64,000 nucleotides of DNA from Lactifluus volemus (lineage: Eukaryota; Basidiomycota; Agaricomycetes; Russulales; Russulaceae): the NCBI GenBank assembly GCA_022376515.1, contig WTXI01000047.1, forward strand, positions 62,001 through 126,000, written 5' to 3'. The position numbers were made by a program, and so were the translations under genes. Below the pieces are notes generated by a model, which ran no database searches, was not told the DNA's origin, and worked only from the letters and a program-made list of their open reading frames with translations. Below are positions 10,183-23,175 of this stretch, piece by piece. Position 1 is the stretch's first letter. Each line of letters opens with the position of its first letter.

Positions 10183-13097
10183 CTACTCAGGGACCGTAGT
10201 TGGGGTGAGGATGTTGCGGACATGTGTTTGAATCAAAGGAAGGGCACGCAGCATCAGCTTCACAGGCTTCGATTCTTCTTTAGATGGTGTGAAAGTGGTT
10301 GGATGGTTTTGTGGAAGTAAAAATTTCGAGATACTCACCTGCGAAGACGAGCCGCCCGTGTCGCTTCAGGATTTTGCCCTCATAGCGAATGACGTGATCA
10401 TGTGGAATAATGACGAGTGAGTGCTGGTTCTATGTTTAGGGCGAACATGAAAAAAAAAAGTGTCGAAACCCACCTTCTGATACCAAGTGATTAAATCGGG
10501 GCTTTTCTTTGGGACGAGGGGGATCTTGGTATAGCCAACAACCTGGACAACCAACTCCACGTGGCGCATCACACCCGCAGCTGAACAGTTCTAAGGCGCA
10601 CACACGGATTCGAGGGAAACAAAACGCTCACCGCGGGCCTCTAGTAGCTCCGAAATACCCACCACTCCGGGGCCGTGACCAATGAGGATTATGCGTTTAG
10701 CAGCAGACAGCCTACGACGAGAGGTAAGTCAAAGGCACCTCTATCTCTGTGACGTGTATTCCTTACAAGATATAGTTGTCCCAGAGGTAAGTCACAATCT
10801 CGCGCGTGTACTGCTGTGGCGTTTTTTGCGGATACTAAGGAGGAAAATGATGAAGGGAAACACAAAGTAGCAGTAAGGCTTACATCTCTATCACTGGAAG
10901 GAGGTTTAGGGAATAAATTGATGTCTAGGAGACCATAATGTTCCTGCTGCACCCAGTGCACCAACTGCCTTGAGACATCAATCTAGACAGTCTGTAAGAT
11001 TATCTGAGTGAGCAAGGCGCGAGTAGAACTCACAATGTAAGAGGATTCGAGTTGAATGTCGCACGTAAGCCTGTCCGAAATTTCGACGCGAAGGTTCCCA
11101 CTACATGCCAATGATCAGAGTAGACTCCAACTCTCGGCGAAGAAAACGAGCTACAATTCATGTGCAAAAACGACCAGAACATCATTATCCAAAATGTCCT
11201 TCCTGCGAACACAAGCAATTCCTGAGAAAATGACAAGATCGAACAACCGGTACTCACGAGCACATGATTTGCGCAGAGAATTTCTCCCTCACGTCGTCGT
11301 GCATAAGTGGTACCTCCAGCATGTCAAAATTCCGGTACATGTAGTCTTGCCTGTGTGCTTTAAGAAGTTCTGCAACATTTTTTTTTTTAAAACAAGTGGC
11401 ATGGGAGATCCTCACAGAAGACGTACCTGGGACGGCGAATGCGAATTCTTCAAAGTCTGAACTAACAAGATGAGCCTCAAACGAGTCTGAAGAGTAAATG
11501 AACGGGGAGACCTTCTTTCGGCTGGCAAGCTTTAATGTCGATGTTCTTCCAGTACTTGCTCTGTTCCTTCGCAACGAGCCACACAGTCTCTGCTTCAACC
11601 TCGGATGCCACTAGAGGGGGCAGTTCCGGGGGGGCCTCTCCTAGCAACATCCTACCAACAGCCAATGCGCAGTTGGACAGAGACTCGAGTGTGTACCCGC
11701 CCTGCATATGTGAAGAAGGAGGCGGGCGCTTCAACGAAGAAAACGTACTTCAAGAACTACAACCACCCTCCCTCCAGCAAGGGTGGAAAGCATGTAAGTC
11801 ATATGGGCGTATCCTGCAGGCGTGACACAGCATTCCCCGAGGATGTCTCCGTCGGCCGCATCGAATCCAGCTGAGACTGTTACGAGTTAAGCGTCTTACC
11901 TGCAGGTGACTCGCCCCAGAACTTACTGATCACAAGTTCCGGAGCAAATTCAGTCGCGATGGGCATGACAATCTGCTGGAAAGCATGAATGTAATCTGCA
12001 TCGGTCGTGCCAGGCTCTGCCCAAGGGATGTTCACAGAACTTTGGTGAAGTCATAAGGACAGGAGACAATGGGAGATATTGATTTTGCGCACTAGCCAAG
12101 CCCTCTGCCTTCGCCGCAGGACGTCATACCCCCAAATGGCCCGCACGGATAAAACTGTCCGCCCTCATATCTATGGAGGGATATGTACAACACTGAAGGG
12201 TCATCATTGAAGGCCCTTTGTGTGCCGTTTCCTGGGACTCGTGCTGAGTGCCTACAGTTCCGCTATATGATATGCACACACCGTGATGGACATCCCTAGT
12301 CACTAGAATAGTTAGTCATGACACTGAAGAAATGAGTTCTATTCACCAATCTAATATGAGGATACGCTTGATGGGCGTCATTTGCTGCACCACTCTAGCT
12401 GCAACCGCAACATTGTTGAAGAAGCAGAAGCCCATTGGCCGATCTGGTTCTGCGTGGTGCCCTGGTGGTCGCACGATCGCGAATGTTTTCTTCAAGTCAC
12501 CACGAGCAACGGCAAGAGCAGCCTCGATGACACCGCCACAGCTTAAGAGAGCGGATTCTGTAGTCTGTGGGTTAACAAACAACGAATCGCGCTCGTAGAA
12601 CGCTTTGGAGTCAATGATTTCCTGCCGCGTTAGCGCTGTGGGTGTGTCGTTCCGTTAGCGTTGGCAGACGGCACTCTACACTACGCACTTTTGAGGGCCA
12701 AAACCATCCTCCAGTGCTGCTCGGTGTGTACGAGCAGTACGGCTTCACGCTGAACACGGCGGAAGGGAAGGCGTTTCATCGCACTGAGGCACCCATGCTT
12801 GCGTAACGTGTTGTGCACGGCCACAATGCGTAGTGGCTGCTCTGGATGGTCGTCGGCTTCGTCTGGACTATGCGACATCATCGCCGCGTCATACACATAG
12901 CCGACGGTGTAGGTCGGCGGCACGAGTGGAACGGATGAGGCCCGCGGGAATGGTGCCGCCTCGAAGGAAACGAGACGACTGTCGAGCGAAGCCGGACGTG
13001 GGGAAGGCCGTGATAAAGACTTATCTATCTTCCCATCAACATCCATTACAACAATCTCGTCCGGTGACCTCGCTCCGTCGGCAGTCTCGGTGACCAT
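10183..13097 (-). CDS. HDA1: Class II histone deacetylase with C-terminal Arb2-like domain (HDA1/Clr3 type)
   Basis: Removes acetyl groups from histone lysines in the nucleus, giving silencing. The catalytic domain is spread over several exons. It shows [16 protein letters not shown], the active-site His pair in [20 protein letters not shown], zinc ligands in [30 protein letters not shown], the second zinc Asp region [14 protein letters not shown], and [15 protein letters not shown]. After about residue 430 an alpha/beta-hydrolase-like Arb2 segment includes [16 protein letters not shown]. Exon 1 runs 13097-12689 and joins 12635 in frame. The start is the first Met (MVTETADG). The last exon ends LTPTTVPE followed by TAG. 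A GTGAGT near 10335 may be a real donor, so the final intron is uncertain. Divergent from STT3. Confidence 0.88.
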
Positions 13098-13640
13098 GCT
13101 AGCCTACTGATACTGTACTGTAGAATACACTGGAGAACCCGCAAACTCGCGGCACGCAATCGAAAATTTAAACTCCGTTTTTCGCCCATGTGCAGCCACT
13201 CTCCACTGGCAGTGGCCTAGTAGGATTCACTTAGTAAAACCAAAGTCTCTATAGAGCCTTTCTCCTTATGTATAATTCCCGCCAGGGTAACATACGACAA
13301 CCTGAGTATCATGCAATGAATAGTCCGACATGTCGTGAGCATTTCTCCCTTCAAACTCCAGGCATTTTACGTCCACATGAATGATGGGACCCTCGCAAAC
13401 GGGTTGAGATGGCTAATCGAAGGATGGAAGTGAGCGCTAGCTTTAGCCAGGCAAATAATGACGATCTTTCATACAGTAGAGGCCAGCGTGATTGAGGTTC
13501 ACTGATCGCTGACGTAATCTATTGACACGTCGACGTCGGCACGTCTTAACTTGGTTGTCAACTCACCCTTCCACGTCTTAGCGTTATTATTAGCCTACCA
13601 CGTTGGGACGTGATATCTACCCCCAACAAACCTAACGGCC
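13098..13640. promoter_or_regulatory. Divergent HDA1/STT3 promoter with a cluster of ACGT cores
   Basis: The 543-bp gap between two divergent starts has no ORF of note. On the STT3 side, ACGT tetramers begin at 13512, 13527, 13533, 13541, 13573, 13600 and 13608. That is seven in 100 bp, where under one is expected by chance. They include TGACGTAA and the reverse-strand GACGTGG, which resemble bZIP (CRE or UPRE) sites. Control of STT3 by a Hac1-like factor is inference. Confidence 0.45.
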
Positions 13641-16520
13641 ATGTCAAAGGCCTACCCGCTCCCTACTAATGTTTCTCCTGCGACCGTAGCAAATACCACC
13701 TCGCTTATCCGGATTGTCGCCTTTGTCTTTATTTCTGGTGCTGCCATCGCATCCCGTCTATTTGCTGTCATCAACTTTGAAAGTATTATACATGAATTGT
13801 AAGTCAGTCTTCCCGCCTTTATCAGACCGTAGCCGACCTGTCTTTTCTACCTTAGTGACCCATGGTTCAACTAGTATGTCCTCATTTGATCGCTGTATCG
13901 CATTGTTCTGAAAGCAAGTCAGTCGCGCAACGAGGGTACTTGCTTATCAAGGGTTTTATGTATGTGGCCTTGCTTTTCCATCCTGAGTTGTCTGGTTGAC
14001 AAATGGATGGCCAGGAATTCTGGAATTGGTTCGACCCTACGGCATGGTACCCATTAGGCCGTGTTGTCGGTGGTACGATATATCCCGGCCTTATGGCAAC
14101 TAGCGGCGTCATCTACAACGTTCTGCATGCTCTCCACCTTCCTGTCGACATACGGAATATCTGTGTACTTCTTGCTCCGGGCTTCAGCGCCCTCACAGCC
14201 TGGGCAACCTACATGTATGTTATCCACTTGCTCTCCTTCTTTTGTTTACCTGTCTTGATATAGGTTCGCAAAAGAGATGAAAGATGAGAGTGCCGGCCTC
14301 CTGGCTGCCGCCTTCATCGGTATTGTTCCCGGCTACATCTCGCGTTCCGTTGCAGGATCATATGACAATGAGGCTATTGCTATCTTTCTCCTCATGTTCA
14401 CGTTTTTCCTTTGGATCAAAGCCATGAAACAGGGCAGTGCGCTTTATGGCGCCCTTGCGGCTCTTTTCTATTTCTATATGGTTGCGGCTTGGGGTAAATT
14501 TTCTATCTGACCTTCTTGAGACTCAACTCATCATCATTTCACAGGTGGTTACGCGTTCATCACGAACATGATCCCATTGCATGCACTTACCCTCACATTA
14601 ATGGGTCGTTTCACGAATCGCCTTTATGTAGGCTATTCCTCATGGTACGCAATCGGCACACTCGCGAGCATGCAAGTGCCATTCGTTGGATTTCAACCTA
14701 TCCGGACCAGCGAACATATGAGTGCCCTAGGTATGCCCAGAAGCCATCCTTGAAGTTTCGCACTCATCGATCGCCGTGATATCCAGGTGTCTTTGGCCTT
14801 CTGCAGATTGTTGCATTTGTAGAGCTCGTACGGTCACATGTGTCATCAAAGCATTTCCAACAGCTCTCAGTGGTGTCCGTAATCGCAGCCGGCCTTCTCG
14901 GTACATTTGCCATCATTGGTCTGACGTACAAAGGATGGATTGCACCGTGGACGGGACGATTCTATTCCTTGTGGGATACTGGCTATGCAAAAAAGTCGGT
15001 GATTTTTTCCGTGCAGAGGTTTGCCTCTGATTCTTTATTTAGGTATATTCCTATCATCGCCTCTGTTTCCGAGCACCAGCCCACTGCATGGCCGTCCTTC
15101 TTCATGGACCTTCATTTCCTTATATTCCTCTTCCCGGCCGGCGTCGTTCTATGCTTCAAGGAATTGCGTGACGAGCACGTATTCGTGATCATCTATGCAC
15201 TGGTTGCAAGTTACTTTGCGGGTGTGATGGTGCGGCTGATGCTCACGCTCACCCCGATTGTCTGTGTATCGGCGGCAGTCGCGCTGTCTAGCGTTTTTGA
15301 TACGTTTATCGACCCCACGGAGGCGGAAGCACCAGAAGTTGATAAGGTGGACGCGGCGAAGAAGGACAAATCGGCTGTGACTGCCCCGTCTAGCACATTC
15401 GTGGCGGACCTTCTAGCGGATGTGGTGGCACCAGGTTCCTCCGTGAACAAAAAATCTAAGCCAGCACGACGCGGGATAATTGGGCTCGACACTCGTGGAG
15501 CCGTGATTTTGAACGCGCTGGGAATGTTGGTGTATTTTGTTGTGCACTGCACGTGGGTAACGTCGAATGCGTACTCGTCACCAAGCGTCGTGCTCTCATC
15601 TCACACCAATGACGGACTGCATCTCATTGACGATTTTCGAGAGGCGTATTATTGGCTTCGCCAAAATACACCAAAGGACGCAGTCGTTATGAGCTGGTGG
15701 GACTATGGATATCAGATTGCTGGTATGGCGGACCGTCCCACGCTTGTCGACAATAACACGTGGAACAACAGTAAGTGTTCGCGTACTCATTTCGTCGCGA
15801 GGAATGAAGCGTTCTTGCAGCACATATCGCAACCGTGGGCAAGGCCATGTCTAGCTCCGAGGAAGTTGCCTATCCCATCCTGCGCAAGCACGATGTTGAC
15901 TACGTGCTTGTCATCTTTGGCGGCGTGCTTGGCTATTCTGGTGACGACATCAACAAATTCCTATGGATGGTACGCATATCACAGGGCATTTGGCCCGATG
16001 AAATCCAGGAACCGTGGTACTTCACACCTCAGGGTGAATACCGCGTTGATGATCAAGCATCACCTGCGATGAAAAATAGTCTAATGTATAAGATGTCATA
16101 CTACCGGTGCGTTGGTGGCAGGTTTACCTTTGGGGGCTGAGTGATAATGACTCTTTTGCTTTCAGCTTTTCCGAACTGTTCGGTGGTGGGCCAGCGCAAG
16201 ATCGTGTTCGTGGACAGATGATCCCCAGCCCGGGCCCTACGCTGGACTATCTAGGTGAGTGTCATCGCCTGGCCGCGTTGTAGTCAGTTTTACTGATCAA
16301 TGCGCAGACGAAGCATTCACTTCCGAGAACTGGATTGTAAGCTGCCTTGCATAAATTTTAAAAAGTTTGTAATTGAATATCATGATGCTTACAGGTGCGC
16401 ATCTATCAAGTGAAGAAGGAAGACCCTCTTGGTCGAGACCTAAAAAGCGCAAACGCGTTTGAACATGGCAAGAAGCGCAAACGGACGCGTCCTCCTGTTC
16501 GTCGCCGCGCACTTGCGTAA
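13641..16520 (+). CDS. STT3: Dolichyl-diphosphooligosaccharide-protein glycosyltransferase catalytic subunit
   Basis: Transfers the lipid-linked glycan to Asn in N-x-S/T sequons in the ER lumen. Exons join to give the usual multi-pass protein. It opens [20 protein letters not shown] followed by a first membrane helix. The first luminal loop holds the DPWFNY catalytic Asp motif. Next come GTIYPGL, the luminal Asp motif in [14 protein letters not shown], and FWLY-type helices. [10 protein letters not shown] lies at the end of the membrane region. The catalytic [10 protein letters not shown] motif and DNNTWNN lie in the soluble C-terminal domain. The end is basic ([16 protein letters not shown]). 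A Lys/Ala/Asp-rich insertion (about residues 470-530) sits between the last helices. Introns are 45-70 nt, and no frame error was seen. Confidence 0.93.
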
Positions 16521-16644
16521 ATCAGTAGATAATCTATTAAAATAAAGAATTCAACATTGTTTGTGTATATTGATGTCATAGTATCGTGGCGTGATCTAAG
16601 TATAACTATTATGTAATCTTTGCCTGACTTCGCGTCTCAAGCAA

Positions 16645-18387
16645 ATGCCGAGCGCACCGAGTCAGCCGACAGAAGGACAAATAACCCAACTTGTGTTTTC
16701 TATCATCTCGAAATCCAGAGAAGATGACTCTCTTAGGTGCGTTCTTTTCAATTTCTTTTTTTTCCCGGTAAATCGTGTCCAACCGCAATTCAGCTCTTTG
16801 ACACCGCGACTCATACGCTCTAAGGTCGAGAACGAGCTAGAACTGCCTAGTGGGTCGCTGAATTCGCAAAAAGTGCTCGTAAAACGCATAATCCAAGACG
16901 CCTTGGTGTGTCTTCTTTATTCTTTTAATCCCGAAGAGATAGATGAAAGTGATTCGACTGCTCATCCTCAGCACCGCGAAGGGTCGAACCAACCTCGAGA
17001 CGGAAAAAAGAATAAGCTTGATTCGAAATCCAAGGATGGGGAGTGTGTGCGTCCATCGGCGTCCAAGTCGATCAAGTCAAAGGTACGAAACGTAATGCTT
17101 TGTCTATTCTTTGATTTATTCTCACTTTCTTCCCCAGGAAACTATCACGGACTCTGAGCTTGAGGGTGAATCAAGGCCATCCACTTCGCAACGCAAAATG
17201 AAATTAGACCCAAGGAGAGAGACTGACCAAGTACAGTGCAAGGATGACATCGAGTCTCATTCACACACTCATTGATCTGTGCAGGGGACTGGCTCTGTCC
17301 GCTCAAAACCGAAAGTAAAATCCTCTACAATTGGAAAACATGCTTCACCACCGAGCAAGACGGCACTCTCGGGACCAAAACGCAAGCGCAAATCTGCTCC
17401 ATTAATGATCCAGGTCTGAGGCTTCTGATACATCTTATTGTACGCCCTCTTGAGCTTCCCTGTTAGAGCGATTCAGATGCGGAAGGTTCTGACAAGAAAC
17501 CGAGGACGGCCTCATCACCCCATAGCATCCCAGACAGAAAGGTGCAGATAGACAGTTTTGCGAGGCAGCTCAAAACATTAACCACCTGGCTCTGACGAAG
17601 AGTGACTCGGAGATGTCATCATTAGTAGATGAACCCCCCGTGAAGAAAGGTCGAGGGAAATCCAAGGTTTTAGCTTTCTCCTAACTCTTCGCCACGCCCC
17701 GGTCTCACCTGTCATGTAATTTCAGACCTCGGAAATCGTGAAACCAGAAACGAAATCAAAGCGTTCCAGACAGTCTTCTCAGATCCTCTCTAAAGATGAG
17801 GAAACTATCAAGCGCCTGAAGGTTTCCACTCTCTACTCTTGGGGCATGTACTCCCCTCTTACTTGGCTTCCTTAGTCCCTCGTTGTAGCTTGCGGCGTGC
17901 GAAAACAATGGACGCGAGAGCTCAACGGCCTCAACGATAGTGCACAGATTGCGCACATCCGAAAGATACTCGGTGACCTCGGTATGGTGGGGCGTCTGAG
18001 CTTGGACCAAGCACGCGAGATCCGTGCTCGGCGTGAACTAGCGCAAGAACTTGGTCCGTAGTCTTATGCAAGTACACCCGGGACATGCGATGGTATTGAC
18101 GCTATCTCTTCCTCAGACGACGTGCAGAAGTTTGAGAGGGCTATCGTATCTGGGAAACCGTTCAAGACCGAGAGTCCAAGGAAACGCGTACCCAAAGGGG
18201 ATATCGATGAGGCCAGTGATGCCAATGACACCTCGGGTTCCTCGAGTGCTAGTGAATCTGATCGCGAGCCGCCAAAGGTGGTAAGTATTAGCTTCATCCT
18301 TACTCAACCACATGCTGAGTGAGTCAGAACAACGCGCGGCGTAGTATCATGGCGTTCCTTCAGGACCAGAGTTCGGACGATGACTGA
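16645..18387 (+). CDS. HIRIP3-like histone chaperone with N-terminal DEK_C-type domain
   Basis: The N-terminus (MPSAPSQPTEGQ) leads into a DEK C-terminal-type helical domain (LTPRLIRSKVENELELPSGS, about residues 30-85). A long, charged, probably disordered middle of Ser/Lys/Asp-rich exons follows. The C-terminal block reads LVVACGVRKQW, then ARIRKILG-like helices and GMVGRLSLDQAREIRARREL. This is the conserved helical core of HIRA-interacting protein 3, followed by FERAIVSGKP and an acidic end (FLQDQSSDDD). Known HIRIP3 proteins bind H2A-H2B and H3 and assist chromatin assembly. Introns are frequent, and exons in the middle are tiny and only partly resolved. The neighbouring HDA1 and STT3 genes give no operon-like link. 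Confidence 0.72.
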
Positions 18388-18892
18388 CTCCCAATCCGCC
18401 GCCTCATCTCATAACCCTTTCATCCTCGTAGCGACGTTTTTGTCGCATCTCACCGTTGGCTTTCTTTCACATGCCCTAGTCCAAGTTAATTGCTCATGTT
18501 AGCAACAAAGTCATTCATCAGTCATGCATCAATTTCGACCAAATTGCCCCGTTCAATCTACATGTTTAGTTCTTTCTAGTACCGACAATACACTTGGTAT
18601 GCATATATTTTGTAGGCCTGTTCTCGGGAAGTTTTCTAAGTAGTTGTAGTCACAAGCTTTGGCCGTGAGTCGAGTAAGTGAACGTCTCTTTCCATCCCTT
18701 GTTAACGACGACGACACGACACAGGGCCTTAGGGCCCACGCATGCTCAAATAGGCGAGGACTGAGGGGGGACTACAATGTATCTATGGGATAATAGCTAT
18801 TACGGCCGTAACTTATTGACGTTGCTAGAAAAGATTGTCCAGCCAAACTTGAACTTCTGAAAGTGCAGGAGGGATGTCCCCGACGTAAGTCT
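18388..18892. other. Intergenic stretch downstream of the HIRIP3-like gene
   Basis: No ORF, repeat or RNA gene is recognised. This contains the presumed 3' UTR and terminator of the HIRIP3-like gene and ends where the tandemly duplicated esterase unit begins. Confidence 0.35.
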
Positions 18893-21800
18893 CGCGTGAG
18901 GAGTATTGTATGAGCATTAGTACCCGAGTCGCAGCATGCAGTGACTCGGCGATTATGAAAACAATTGGACCAACGCTTCATGTAAGTTATGTACGATGCT
19001 TCCCTGGCTCTAGTATAAAAGGGCACTTGACACGTTTGCTTCAGTTCAGTTTAATAAGACCGAACGTTCTTATCTTATCTGGCAGCCCAACCGGCCCCAA
19101 CGACTGTGACTCAGAGTTAATAGTTTGCCACTGCAGTCACATAAATCAATCACCAAGAAGAATTATCTCTTCCCTAACACTACTAATTTATTTATTTTTA
19201 GAATCAGCATTTATATAGCGCTGCATGTTTACAAAGAACAAAGACGCACTCGGTCACGACATCAAGCTAACTAAAGGCGCTGGTTACTAATACTAATAAT
19301 ACAACATGTCGCACAGATACAGAGATCATGAGCTTTTTAGATCGGGTGTTTTAATGACAAATTCGCGACAAATTCCAGAGGGTGAACGCGATAGTCATCA
19401 TTTTCTGGTTTCACTGGAACGAATTCGTCGTCCTGGAAAACAAGTAATTTGGGATTCTTTAAATTGTATTGTGGCCACGAAATCGGCTCCATTGGCACGC
19501 AGTTGGGGTCAAGGTTTCGAGTGAAACAGATGAAATAATCTGCCAGCTCTCTATAACCAAGTGGGTCAGGGTTAAATGGGTTCAGGATATCTGTGCCGTG
19601 GGCCTAGTTATGATATACTGTACTTAAGTTCTGTTCATGGCAGATATATAGTGACAGCCTCACCGCGCCAATGAAAGGGAGCCATTTGAAACGTTTGTGA
19701 ACTGAAGAACGTTGTGTGAGTGATAGGTTTGAGTACGCGGACTGGGACATACGGAAAGCCCAGGACCTCTGCTTGCTGGCCTGATATTTCAACAGCAACC
19801 GGCGAGGACCGTGGAATACAATGTCCCCTTGTATTGCCGCGATTCGCTTGTACTGACCACCTTCTGGGCAAAGTAATCTAACTCAAGTCTACCAGGAGGT
19901 GATCGAAGTTAGTAAAACGTACCCGGCCAAGCACATTGCTGTCACCCGTATCAAAGGGGCAGCCGGCCGAATGGTCGTCTGGATAATTCTGTAAGAGCGA
20001 GTCCACCTCGTTTTTCGACGCAGTCGGCATCATAAATGACCTCAGGAATTCGTTCACTTCATCTGTAGTCCTGCGGTCTATTTAGGGCCAATGCTGAGAA
20101 ATGAATGCATATACGACCCACGTCAGGTTCGCAGACGCCACAGAGAACAGAGAACCCTCGTCATCACAATTTCCTGAATTGAGGTAAGCACTTTCTCGTC
20201 GTTAACTTACGAGAATCCCATGCCTGTAATCATAGGTACATCTGCAACATGGCCACGCACAACCGCATATTGAGGTGGCTCGGTCAAGAAAACGCCATCA
20301 ACACGCGGTAGCCAGGTAAGTGCAAGTCCCTGCAGATTCAATGAATGAAGATGCGGTCGGAGATGCATCCGCTTTCACCTGGTATGCGAAAAAGTTGGGC
20401 GAATTATCCATAGCATACTTGAACTTGCTATATGGAACTTTGCGGAGACAGTCTAGCGTATCGGAACTGCCGTCGCAGCCTGCTTTCTTGACTAGAGCAT
20501 CGTATTGTGGCTGGCCATGTTCAATATCTCCGACGGGGACAGGGCCACCCGACTGCATGATAGCGCCTCGAAACAGGCCTTCCTGATTTCCATTGTTGAC
20601 CAGCATGTGCAAGGCTACTGAGATAGCACCGGCACTCTCTCCCCATCTAGTGAAATGAATAAAGACGCGTAAAAGAACGCAAATAAGATAGAACTAACAT
20701 TGTGACTTTGGAAGGGTCACCCCCAAATGCTGAGACATGTTTCTGGACCCATTTTAATGCGAGACGCTCTTGAAGTAAAGTAGATAAGTGTTACAAAACG
20801 AGTGCCAGTAGTAAGTGGACTCACGATCCTGAAGACCCAAATTTCCGATCTTCGCTTCCTTCACTTCTTTTCCAGGCAAGAAGCCAAGCGCTACAAATAG
20901 ATAAATTTCAGGCGACCTTACGTAGTAACCGATGGAATAACGCACCCGACACACTATAACTTGTGAGCCTTTATTCCAACCACATTTTTCGCGGCAATCA
21001 ACTCACCGGTAGTTCATACTAACGAAAACAATCGGCTGGCCAATTTCAACGGAGCGACCAACGAGAACCCCACCATCATAACTTTCGGAAATATCAATAT
21101 CATGAAAGATTCAGACGGAAATGGCACATACATAGCAGTACCTCCGATTTCGAAGCCCCCACCAAAAATCCACTAAATCATATCTTCATGAGTGAATTCC
21201 AATAGTACTGGATACTTGTGCGTACGACAACGACAGGAAGCTGCGATGTTGGTGTGGCATTTTCGGGTGTGATGACGTTTATTGTCAAGCCTTGAGGTTG
21301 CAATTGGTCAGTGGGACACACCTAATAAGAGAATATGGCTTACAGTCTTCACTGTCTGGGTGATCCATTCGTACAGTTTACTTACAGTGTCGTTGATAAG
21401 CTGTTCAATGGTGAATCCAAGTCTGGAGGTAGGTCCAAACGTTGCTGTGGGCAGGACGACCCAAACTTATCGGCTGGGTAGTTGCCTTCATAATGCTCAA
21501 TGGGTTGCGGTAGACGCAGACGCAGGTCGGACGTGCTAACGACATGTGAACGACTTCTCAATAGGTAGTAGATATGCGAGACTTACGGAGGCTTCGCATA
21601 TGGTATGCCGAGGAATCGGGCTGTATTACTCCGATGATGGCAATACCCGACAAAGGTTCCATTATCGAGATATGCTCGTGGAACTTCATCAGCGTCATCG
21701 CAGAACCCAGTTCCAGCAACGGATGTCGTTTGATCTTGTACAACAAAAGGCTTGAATGAAATGGCGAGGGAAAAGAACGCCTGGCCTGCAAAGGAGGCTA

Positions 21801-22385
21801 AGATGAAGGGAGTTATCTTCATGGGAAGCAGCGCCAAGTGAAAGCCTTGACGGGGGAGAGGTTTTACCCTGAGAGACCCCGCCGTTGCTTTATGTTTCCA
21901 TTGGGCATTTGGGTGGGCGCGTCAACTGTTCCTATCGGTAGGGTAAGTTTGATCGGAATGAACGGAATGCACCCACGAAAGTCAACCTGGAATCCGGCGC
22001 GGACCTCTCGAGCAAGCCGCACACCAGAAACGTGAACGAGTTCAATCCGGTGGTCCACAGCTGAGCCAATGGATGTACAATGTGCTGGAGCGTGAACCTT
22101 TACCAATAACGGGGAAGGACTTAAAACGTTATCGGTTGATATCACGTACTGAATATGCGCAGATCATCCCCCAAAAAATGCCTATCGTAGCAGCCCTCGG
22201 AACACTGTTTTACTGTTCTAGGTCAAACCTATTATCAGTATCAGTTTCGCAATAATGAACCACCTGCAAAGATTTGCGAGAAGCTCAGCGGAGACTTAAC
22301 CGATTTGAGTGGAGGGGAGACAACGGGGATTGCCAGTAACAACCTACCTTCGGCTCTGGTTCACACGGAATTTTGGCATTATTAC
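18893..22385. repeat. Direct duplication, unit 1 (esterase copy 1 plus flanks)
   Basis: Begins CTCGCGTGAGGAGTA and ends near CACACGGAATTTTGGCATTA. It aligns base by base with 22850-26352, including non-coding flanks such as AAAACAATTGGACCAACG, GTAAGTTATGTACGATGCTT and GTTCTAGGT. Substitutions and small indels are scattered throughout. The 5' end of this copy has a short tail (about 19130-19260) with a TTTATATAGCGCTGCATGTTTACA-like element that unit 2 lacks. Confidence 0.75.
19337..21822 (-). pseudogene. Type-B carboxylesterase/lipase, copy 1, frame-disrupted
   Basis: The protein would be a secreted alpha/beta-hydrolase that cleaves carboxylic esters. It begins MKITPFILASFAGQAFFSLA (signal peptide). 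FLGIPYAKPP, SSCPQQRLDLPP, FGGDPSKVT and the nucleophile elbow WGESAGAISVA follow, the last split by an intron just before the Trp codon. Next are HMLVNNGNQEGLFRGAIMQS and a C-terminus with CFTRNLDPNC and ISWPQYNLKN, ending LSLKHPI. Against copies 2 and 3 it lacks one base near 21405-21420 and another near 21365, both in the exon after PYAKPP, which breaks the frame. The lesions could be real decay or sequence error. Length and intron positions match the other copies. Confidence 0.65.
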
Positions 22386-22849
22386 TGTAAGTTTCTGTAC
22401 CTGGCAACCGCAAGGGGGAAATTTAACTGGCCGCAATTGCAGCAGTAATAGACGCAGCGAGATCCGTCCCCGGCTTCTGGCCGCTAGTAACTTAATCATA
22501 TCAGACTCCAAATATGTAATCAACTGTCTCGGGACATCCTTCAAATGGGTCAAAGGACACGACGGCACCACGGGAAACGAAAAAAGCGATCGCCTAGCAA
22601 ACAAAGAGGAATCCAACATCCTTGAACTTAACATCCTAAAGAACTTAACCTACAAGCGCAACAATATGATACAGGGCAATTAACACAAGACTCACCAACG
22701 ACAGATAGCTGCCACGAGGATCAAGCGCCCGTCACGCCAGTCAATCCCAATAATTGAAATGACGGTCCGCACAGAACAAAAATTCACCAACATAGTATCC
22801 CACACCTGGGACCACATCCTAAGACAAGATGGGGAACCTCCATACAATC
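22386..22849 (+). mobile_element. LINE RNase H fragment between the two duplication units
   Basis: The plus strand encodes IISDSKYVINCL, FKWVKGHDGTTGNEKSDRLA and a helical tail, then a stop. These are the Asp, His and Asp catalytic blocks of a retrotransposon RNase H domain. The piece has no reverse transcriptase and no poly(A) tail. It sits precisely between the end of unit 1 homology and the start of unit 2 homology. Confidence 0.7.
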
Positions 22850-23175
22850 TCGCGTGAGGAGTACTGTACGTCCACTAATATCACAGCATGCAGTGATCGC
22901 GAAAACAATTGGACCAACGTGGCCTGTAAGTTATGTACGATGCTTCTCTGGTGTACTGTGAAGGGGCACTTGACGCGTTTACTTCAGTTCGATTACGTAA
23001 CGACCGAATGCTCTTGTATCTCACCTCGTTCACCTTATCGGGCAGCTCTGGTTAATAGTTTTGCCACATTCTAAAGTATGGGCTGATCAATCGCAGAAGA
23101 ATTGTCTACTGTAGTAGCTTCCCCGTCCAACTAATACTAATACAACACGTCGCACAGTATATCGACATCATGGTC

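Noticed and set aside
22309..22683. A 124-codon ORF as a host gene
   Set aside because: Its C-terminal half carries RNase H motifs of a LINE, and the N-terminal part is duplicated flank DNA.
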